In this document: positions 56,471 through 64,000 of the stretch, piece by piece
Numbering within the stretch: position 1 is the first letter of the stretch
Layout: each line of letters opens with the position of its first letter
Origin: Echinarachnius parma
Lineage: Eukaryota; Echinodermata; Echinoidea; Clypeasteroida; Echinarachniidae
Direction: 5' to 3'
NCBI GenBank assembly: GCA_037951105.1
Contig: JBAMJV010005497.1
Location: 124,001 to 188,000, forward strand
Length of the DNA stretch: 64,000 bases
Notes under the pieces: model-generated
The model's database searches: none
Told to the model about the DNA's origin: nothing
What the model saw: only the letters and a program-made list of their open reading frames with translations
Program-made: the position numbers and the translations under genes

Positions 56471-56866
56471 TTAAAGGGATCTAGTAACTTTGTTGAGATG
56501 TGCAAAAACTGATGAATGGTTGATGCAATGTATATTGTTGTTATCTCATATGTCCACAGGGTATTGTGTGAAAATTTCAAGTCAAATGGACAATGTATGG
56601 CCAAGTAATGAGCGAAAATGCAAAGTGATATTGGGTGATATTCACCAACTCACTGCATTCACTTTGTACAGGGATGAAAATCTCGCCCGGAGATTTTCTT
56701 ATCTGAATACTTCAATCATACATATCTTTGTAATGAAAGGGAAATTTGAAAAACCGAAAGCTGTCCCATGATTTTATTGTTAATACGAATACAACAAGGT
56801 ATAAAGGAACCACTAGAATTAAAATTTTATTTTGAGGATTTGAACAATGTTACTAAGTCCCTTTAA
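56471..56866. mobile_element. TTAAAGG element, 396 bp
   Basis: TTAAAGGGATCTAGTAACTTTG at the left and TGTTACTAAGTCCCTTTAA at the right, both with TTAA. Interior 'catatgtccacagggtattgtgtgaaaatttcaa' resembles the 49666 element. The open frame at 56490-56771 runs inside it but shows no transposase features. Confidence 0.75.
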
Positions 56867-56869
56867 CAC

Positions 56870-58870
56870 AAACACACCCATACTTGTGTAAGTGTCGCAA
56901 ATATAGGACCTAAGAAAATTGCTGTACCAACGTGGACCTGTGTGAAGGAATTTAAGATGGGTGGCAAATACTTTTTTCCAGTGTTGTCAATAAATAAATG
57001 CAGTTTTCCAGTAGGCTGTGTGTACATGAATCTATGTCAGTGGATGATGCTTTTTTTTCCAGTTGCCTCTGTCAGGGGGTAATGGTATTTCCTAGTTGAT
57101 GGCCAAACATTTGACTTGCAAACTAGCCGTGGGTCGCGGACCGCTGGCCAGTGGAACAAATTTCTCTTCTCGGCCCGGTTGTTTGTCCATGCAACGAGTA
57201 AACAGCACTCCATTAGAGGAGTAAATTAAGGCTCTTGTCTTTGGATCGTCCCAAATGGATGAGGGGGGGTCAAGTTTCAGTCTATTTTGGGGGTACTGCT
57301 GACGTTTTTCCTTCTTATTCGTTTTTTTTTTTTATTCTTCTACCTATGTCACGTTCCGTTCGTGACACAAAATGTCTGTGATGTGTTTTTTGTACTTATT
57401 TACTACCAGTGATAACCATATGTTTAATCTCAATGCGTGTATCTGTGATGCTTGGCTTATTCTGTTTTTAATTCATAGTTCTCATGTACAATTTGTTCTA
57501 ATTTCTACTTACTTGTAGTGTTTATCCTTCAAACGCTATTCATTTTTAGAATAACATAAATTCTCCATACCATAATATAGGTTGGGTATATTTTTGAGAC
57601 TTGAATGGCTTAAATAGTTGTACAGTATCCATGTCGATGAATTGTGATTAAGTGAGCATCTATCATGCTCGGTCTTTGTAGCGTACATTTCTGTCTACGT
57701 CAAGAGTCATTAATATTTTTTTTAGCAACAAGAATGAACAGACAATTCATTATTGCACAATTGACCAATTCATGAAAATTCTACTGTGATTTTTTGTATA
57801 TTTTTGGTAATGGAAAATATGATCACCAGTATCATCATTCCAGTGACGTTATTGGTCAAACTTAATAGAAGATATCGTATATGTAATGGATGCTATTGTG
57901 AGTTCCTTCTAGGTCAAGGCTGAACGCATACAATCATGTAATCAAATTTATTACATCGTCCCTGACCGAGATATGTACTGGACACTAATTTCTCACTAAA
58001 GACCGACCAGCTATTCCTACTGGTCCCATTCCATCAACAGCAGACAGAAATGACAGGGAAACAAAATTACACACATTTTCCTGGAGTAGGCAAATATAAA
58101 AAAAGATTTGGAAGGAAGAACAAGGATTTCTAGAGCGAGCGGCCCAAAAAAAAAAACGAAAGGTAAACAAATCTACAGGTTGACAGATTGACTTAATGGT
58201 ATTCTGAAATGTACTTAGTTTGATCGTAACAAGCGCGGTTATTAGTCAGGGTTTCCAGTTACAGGGTGAGTTTTCCTGCCAAGAGTGGGCAGGATATGAA
58301 TAGAGCATCATCTAATTCTAATAACTTCCACATCATCATCCCAGTGTTTAAAGATAATCTTGAGTACTAGTTATTCTTTAAACAAAAATCCTGACTCCTG
58401 ATTGTGTCTCTTTTTGTTTATATCTGTACTTATGTTAATATCTGGACTGTAATTAACATAAATTCATACCATGGTGTATCCCCCACCTGAAGAGAGCGTT
58501 TATTTGAGGCATCATAAGTTTTGTGCCTACCTGTCAATAGCAGCCAGACTGTCTATATGGCTACCAAAAAAAAATTGTAGAGAAAAAAAAATGTTATGGA
58601 ACCTGTCTATGTTGGCCAATTTTTTCGCTTCCCTTAGGTGGTCACTATACGCAGGTTTGACTGTATATTCAGTCTATGTATTTTTCTATAATACTGCAGT
58701 TTATTGTTGAATAGATAGATCATAATTGTCTTCATATTTATAATAAGTTGTCTGAATATTGTAAAGCTGTTCTGCTCCCTGCCTGAAATGGGCGAAAGGA
58801 CGAATGTGCTGATCTATTGATCTAACCCTGATGTGGAACTGTTGACAATGCTCAGAGGTGTCAAAATGTT
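56870..58870. other. Mostly unique DNA
   Basis: No gene recognised. The segment 57110-57260 is GC-richer and single-copy (GTGGGTCGCGGACCGC, CTCGGCCCGG). T-rich tracts lie near 57320, with A runs at 58147-58158 and 58567-58590. Confidence 0.3.
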
Positions 58871-58874
58871 ACCT

Positions 58875-59033
58875 GGGTCCCGTTGCAGAAAGAGATACAA
58901 TCAATTGTAAGTTACAATTAATTGCAAGTTAGATCATGAGTTCTGAAAATCTGATTGGTTGAAACTCGCAATTTTTCTGACTTACAATCAATTGTAACTT
59001 ACAATCGATTGTATCTCTTTCTGCAACGGGGCA
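58875..59033. mobile_element. Foldback MITE, CAGAAAG/CAATCGATTG type, copy 3
   Basis: GGGTCCCGTTGCAGAAAGAG at the left and CTCTTTCTGCAACGGGGC at the right, 159 bp. The arms are nearly perfect complements (ATACAATCAATTGTAAGTTA versus TAACTTACAATCGATTGTAT), pointing to a young copy. Confidence 0.9.
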
Positions 59034-59819
59034 CTTGTGTGATGGTAAACATAATGCTATTTATAATTCAGCAGATAGTTCTAGAGTGAAGAGTTGTTTA
59101 CTTTGTACTTGTGTTCGTCAAGGTTAAAATGAAATGAAAAAACCTTATCCCTTCTATCAGTATAGTTACGGATACATGTGTACTGTACTTATTTAGGCTC
59201 GCACTATACAAATATATGTACATTTTGTCTAGTGCTTGTACCTATCTGATATAGCTCCCAACTGTACTTGTAACCCGTACTGGTCACTTGTGGATTTACA
59301 TGTATATCAATTTGTATTATTTTTATTGTTTTATTTTTGTTAGTTGAAAGTAAAAGAGTTGTTTCCTTTCTAGTTGCTTCTGCCAAGGTTATAAAGATGG
59401 GGGAAACAGACCATTAGATATCATCAGTCTGTTCTGTACTAATTTATGTTCCTACTTATTATGCATTAATATGTAAAGTGATTGTCCCTACTTGTACACT
59501 GCTGTACTTGTGAAACATATGTATGCCTTCGGTCATTGTTGTTTACTTGTAAATGTATGTGTCAATGTCAAAAAAAAGAAAGCCTTATCTTTTATATTAT
59601 CAATCTAGTCGTCTCTCTCTCTATATGATTGCGCCTATTTACTCTTGTACTATAGGCCTTCGCGAAGTTCACGAACATGTACGTGCAGTGATTGTACCTC
59701 GGGCATATTTCCTGGCCCGGGACTGTACAGTATTTGTAATGACATGTATGCTCTAACTGGTCACATCTGTGTTGGAGTGGACATTGCATCCCCTTGACCG
59801 CTGACTGACCTGAGCTAGC

Positions 59820-60330
59820 TTGTTTTCCTTCCTCTCCTCCGGCCTCCCTCCTCATCTATCTCTCCCTCTCACTCATCTCCCCCTCTTTTTCTCTCAATCT
59901 CCCGTTGTATCTCCATCTCTTGCTTTTTATTTGATGTATCTTCATTTTCTCTCTCTTTCTGACCATTCTCTTATCTCTCCCTTTCTGACCATTCTCTTAT
60001 CTCCCCCACCCCTGGTTCTTTACTTAACTCTGACCCATCTTCCTCACTCTTGCTCAATATCTCTCCCTTCACCTCTCCCTATCTCTGCATCTCGCCTCAC
60101 TTGTCATCCCCTACATTTATCTCTCTCCTCCTCATATTTTATTCCCCCCTCTTCCTTTCGCGATCCTATTTAACTCTCCCTATCCATACCCCTCTTGTAC
60201 CCCTCTTGTGTCCCCTTATCTTACCCCCTCGCCTCCCTCTATTCTTGTTACACCACTTCTTACCCCCTCCCTTTATTTCTATATATCTCATTCTATCCAT
60301 TTGCTCTGTCATTTGTCTGCCCTTGAGACT
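59820..60330 (+). repeat. Second long pyrimidine tract
   Basis: About 510 bp rich in CTC, TCT and CCC words, with TGACCATTCTCTTATCTC duplicated near 59961 and 59986. The 117- and 112-codon open frames here reflect strand composition. Confidence 0.85.
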
Positions 60331-61503
60331 GCTGGGAGTGAGTGAGAGTACTTTGCCTTGGTTTTGGACACTAGCTGTAAACAGGTAGCTTCACTACATG
60401 TAGCAATTCCTGACCAGTGATGTATTCAAAGAGGGTAAGGGGGAGGGGGGGGGGGGGGGGGGAGGCGTTGTGGTTCTCACCCACCCACTTCACTGCCCCA
60501 TCCACCTCTCCCCTCTCTGTGGATAAATAATTAGGAGATAAATACATAACACCATTGTTAGTTTGTGTATTTTTTTTTTTGAGGAGGTAATGTATATATC
60601 CCAATGGCTGTCATTTATAATGATAACTATTCCAATTTTGTTATGGGGCATACTTCAATACCCCTTCCTTTTCACCCCCTTCATATTGGTTGCCCGTGGT
60701 TACACAACTGCAGATGGCTGGCAGTAATTGAGCAAGAGAAGGAAATGAAATTCTTTATCTCCGAGGGATCATCCGCATCATTTAAATGGCAGGAAATTCT
60801 TTGCAGATGGGTCAAGTAGGGACAAAATTCAATTTGTTGATAAATTTTGACTTACTGGTCAGGGAAAGATTATTAAAAGAAAAATCGTTTATATTTTGAA
60901 GTTAGGTTCAAGAAATGTGTTACGGTGACAGTAAATGACCTGGAAATGTAGACATCTTGATGCCATATTTGATAACCTATATTATCTTTAGAGTGTATGG
61001 CTAAAGGGGAGATTTGGGGATATATAAAGAAGTATATTATACATGTGTAACGCGCATATCACATGAGTCTCTATGCGCTTTAAGATAGGAAAGTATATAA
61101 AAGGAAAGTTCAGCATACAATATGACATATGCATGTATAGATCAATATGTAACTTTAATGAGAATACCCACTATTACAAATATATATACATGTAGGTCTT
61201 ATACAAAAAGGTACTACCATTTATACCATTATTGACACGAATACAAGTAATGTAAAATCCAGTATGTTTTGTGACTAATCTGGCCCTATATGTGAAAACT
61301 TGAGTTCATATTTTGCTGTGAAAATTCAGAGTAATGCGTAATAACCATGAACAGGACATCATATAGAACCTGTCATCTGTATCAGTGTTTAATTCAAGCT
61401 TTGCTTAAAGTTTGTGTTTGCATTACAAATATATTGTTGTGAATTTGTATTTATTTGTTGCATTTATTTGTTTTGAGTATGATGGTTAACAATTTAAATC
61501 CCA
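60331..61503. other. AT-rich DNA with a G18 run
   Basis: GGGTAAGGGGGAGGGG leads into a G18 run (60445-60462) of the G-run repeat type. The segment 60655-60830 is slightly GC-richer and unique. Nothing else recognised. Confidence 0.3.
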
Positions 61504-61836
61504 TTAACCTGATCTAAACTGTTCAATTTGTATATAACATGGATTCTTCATAGACTCCAGCCTGAGTAATAGAGAGCATCTAATACCTGCAATGGACTTC
61601 GCACACATTATTTGCTGAAAAAATATTTTGTATGCCCTGAAGGCAATTGCCACTGGGATCCCTGAGGTACATATACATGTGCATTAATTTTACACTACTG
61701 TCCACCTGTAACTCGTTTATTGCACTTCTCAATCTTTCTACCTCTTTCCCTTAATTTTACCCATTTCCTTAAAAATTCTAAAATATCCCCATAGACTTTG
61801 TACATAGCCCCCAGGTTCCCATAAGCAATGTGTTAA
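61504..61836. repeat. T95 fragment and T80 element
   Basis: A diverged inverted T95 lies at 61504-61582 (TATAACATGGATTCTTCATAGAC, CCAGCCTGAG). A T80 subfamily B copy of 80 bp lies at 61757-61836 (TTTACCCATTTCC to GCAATGTGTTAA, core CATAGACTTTGTACATAGCC). Confidence 0.65.
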
Positions 61837-62410
61837 TTCTTTATCCCCCTTCCCTGGGTAACTGGCATATGGTCAGTGGTCAATGTACGATCATGCATGT
61901 ACACAATTTACTCCAAATACATATTATGCATGATTCAGGCCTGCAACTGTCCTATCTGCCAAGTGGTCAATATAGTGCCATCCACGTCTCTTGCACGTAC
62001 ACGATTTAGGCAAACGATATGCAAAGCTTTTTCGGGCAATATGGGTTTGGGTCAATTCCAATCATGCACGTAATATGTGTGTTCACAATTTACTTGAAAC
62101 CTAAAAAGAAAAAAATTTAGGCAACTGCCATTGCTAGTGTGTACAAAATATACGTACTATGCACTATGTTGATACTTCTGTCATGTCTTTTGTAATTTTA
62201 TATTGAACGGAAGCAATATAATGGAGAGCCATGGTGAGAATAAAGGAAATAATTATGATTTTTGTTTTTAAGCAAAGTACTATACTATCCGATATAGATA
62301 TAAACATATTATCAATAACCTCTTGTGCGGAGGATGTTATTTATGATAAGTGAATTTTAAAGTACACTCTTTACAACCTTTATATCCACACAGTATACTC
62401 TCAGTTATCT

Positions 62411-63151
62411 AAAGCGGTGGTCACAACCCGCCGTACTTGCAAGTGCGTGCCCCGTGCGTGCTGTCTACTTGCAAAAAGTGGGCAAAATTTGGGTATCCAT
62501 ACGTGGTGAGTACCGACTCAGTACCGACTCAGTACGGATTTGGGAGCACGCAGACACGACGTAGCACTTTTAGTGCACGAGGAACTTTCGCTGCGTTCGC
62601 TGCGTTTTTGCTGCGTTCTACAGCCAATGAGCGCACGTGCGTGCTGCGCACGTGATAAGTGCATGGTCCGTGCTTACTCGGCACTTCCCCAGTTCAACTG
62701 TCCAATGAGCACGCAGAACTCACATGGACCGTACCGAGTAAGCACGTGCTCCGCACTTACAATGCACGTTGTACGCACTGATTTCTGCAGTATAATATGA
62801 GCAGAAAAGGTTGTTCGCACTTGCACGCACTTAGTGAGTAAGGACACCGTACGTGAGCAGCACGTGTAAGTACGGCCTCCGTACGATAACGTGGCAACCG
62901 CACGGAGACCGTACGTTGTAAGCACGTTGTAAGCACGTACAACGCACTTACCACGTGCGCAACGTACGATGCACGCAACCGCTCACGGCCAGGCGTGGCG
63001 TGCGGGCCACGCACTTACACCGTGCGTTGACGGTACTCCCTCCCTGCTCTTGCCACTCCCTCCCCACGTTTTCAGAAAAACGTAGCGGCCGTGGCCTCCC
63101 CAAAAAACGTACGGACTAAAAAAACGCACGGTGGGTTGTGACCAGGGCTTT
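62411..63151. mobile_element. CpG-rich 741-bp element with GGTCACAACCC ends
   Basis: Left AAAGCGGTGGTCACAACCCG (then CCGT) pairs with right ACGGTGGGTTGTGACCAGGG (then CTTT). Inside, GC and CpG content rise sharply above the flanks; CACGTG occurs at least five times, and GTACG, CGTACG and GCACTTAC words recur in both senses. Overlapping 60-85-codon frames exist on both strands but share no domain, so I read it as a non-autonomous DNA element. Confidence 0.75.
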
Positions 63152-63625
63152 TATGTGGATGTACATGTTGTAAAAGATTGATGCAGTAGAGTAGCTCACA
63201 TAACAGCATGCCATACAATTTCAAATTGCGCTTATATTTTGAAGATCAACTTTATTGCATTTCATCCACATACAAGTAAAGCATTGATGGGACTAACAAT
63301 GACTCTGTACACCTTATATACATTGCAACTTCTATTTTAATATAAATCAACATTCTTTAGAACAACTGTATTATTCATAGTATATTCTTAAGTGTAATGT
63401 AAAAGGTTCCGAAAGAGTACATAACTAGCACACATACAGAATTACAGCCATCACACACTTTTCAATAACACTCAACTTCACAGTGAAGGTAGACCTTTAC
63501 ATTAGACCTTTGTATATGACCTATTTCTACTGCATCACTGGACCAATATTCACTGAGCTGGACACCACCAGTGTCCAAGCTGAATGGGCGCGCTCGACGA
63601 GAATTAATAACCACGTTAAGGGCAG

Positions 63626-64000
63626 GTGGCGTAGCCCTTGGTAATCCCAAATGGGGGGGGGGGGGGAGGGGGGGGGGCGGACAGAGAAGAATGAGGGGGA
63701 TTCCAGTGAGAAGGGCAGCTTCTGCCTCAAATGTGTGTTTGATGTATACAGTCAAACCTAGCTTAGTGGCCACCTGTCTATAGAAGCCAATCTGACTATA
63801 GTACTGTGACCACCAGAAGTGATTCCCATGTGCACAGAGAAAATGATCGTTTTGATACCTGTCTATAGAAGATACCTGTCTACCTTAGCCACTTTTCTTG
63901 TTTCCCTAATTAGATGCACCACTATACTGGTTTGTTTTGTCCAAAGTGGGGTAACAATTAAAGGGGGGTGTAATTCCTAAGAGGGGGCATTTGCCTCCCC
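63626..64000. repeat. GTGGCGTAGC / poly-G repeat and window end
   Basis: GTGGCGTAGCCCTTGG, then G14 and G10 runs (63653-63666 and 63668-63677). A further GGGGGGTGTAATTCC...GGGGGCATTTGCCTCCCC at 63963-64000 resembles the start of another G-run copy cut by the window edge. The sequence between is unique. Confidence 0.45.

Noticed and set aside
59820-60388. 117- and 112-codon frames
   Set aside because: CT-rich strand composition only.
62437-63014. Several overlapping 60-86-codon frames on both strands
   Set aside because: They are explained by the high GC of the mobile element at 62411-63151; the peptides share no domain.
1-64000. LTR retroelement, Polinton or CRISPR array
   Set aside because: No paired long direct terminal repeats, no reverse transcriptase, integrase or capsid-like frames, and no regular short direct repeats with unique spacers were seen.

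Overview
The window is 64 kb of AT-rich animal nuclear DNA with no intact protein gene, no rRNA or tRNA gene, and no recognisable reverse transcriptase or transposase reading frame. Very dense short inverted-repeat elements, tRNA-derived SINE heads, an interstitial (CCCTAA)n stretch, microsatellites, long poly-G/C runs and the frequent ACATGTA word point to a marine invertebrate. A deuterostome such as a sea urchin is my best guess, from general pattern memory and not from a database match. The DNA reads as intergenic or intronic.

The clearest theme is a set of non-autonomous DNA elements that begin and end with TTAA. One family is about 80 bp long (called T80 here; about 24 copies in either orientation, in two subfamilies). 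A second is about 95 bp (T95; about 20 copies). A third is 360-400 bp and starts TTAAAGG. At 20794-20873 a T80 copy sits inside a tandem array whose sister units show the empty site, so the insertion with a duplicated TTAA can be read directly. This is piggyBac-like behaviour. Several copies sit end to end and share one TTAA.

Other element families are: foldback elements ending in a GGGCCC-type or CAGAAAG/CACAAAG motif (11986, 19655, 22831, 36582, 38661, 51048, 58875); a pair ending GTGACCGGCTATAGC (23357, 50211); two TA-flanked elements with CCGTAAA ends (10733, 29945); a 769-bp element with four copies of a GTCACACACGTGAC palindrome (54270); and a CpG-rich 741-bp element packed with CACGTG (62411). 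SINE-like heads lie at 33776, 35675, 39695 and 42190.

Tandem arrays fill much of the rest: a ~213-bp satellite (690-2110), arrays at 5.1, 6.7, 11.2, 18.3, 20.0, 34.6, 40.5, 42.9-44.0, 44.3-45.2, 46.0-47.2 and 48.0 kb, and two long pyrimidine tracts (24960-25700, 59820-60330) that create long but spurious open frames.

The best coding evidence is one unrecognised internal exon on the minus strand (53140-53351), with a strong splice donor and a pyrimidine-backed acceptor. A possible 25-nt micro-exon lies at 45234-45258. Between the repeats are GC-richer single-copy islands (22.2, 26.6, 27.8, 31.8, 37.2, 52.6 and 54.0 kb) that could be regulatory DNA. That is inference only.
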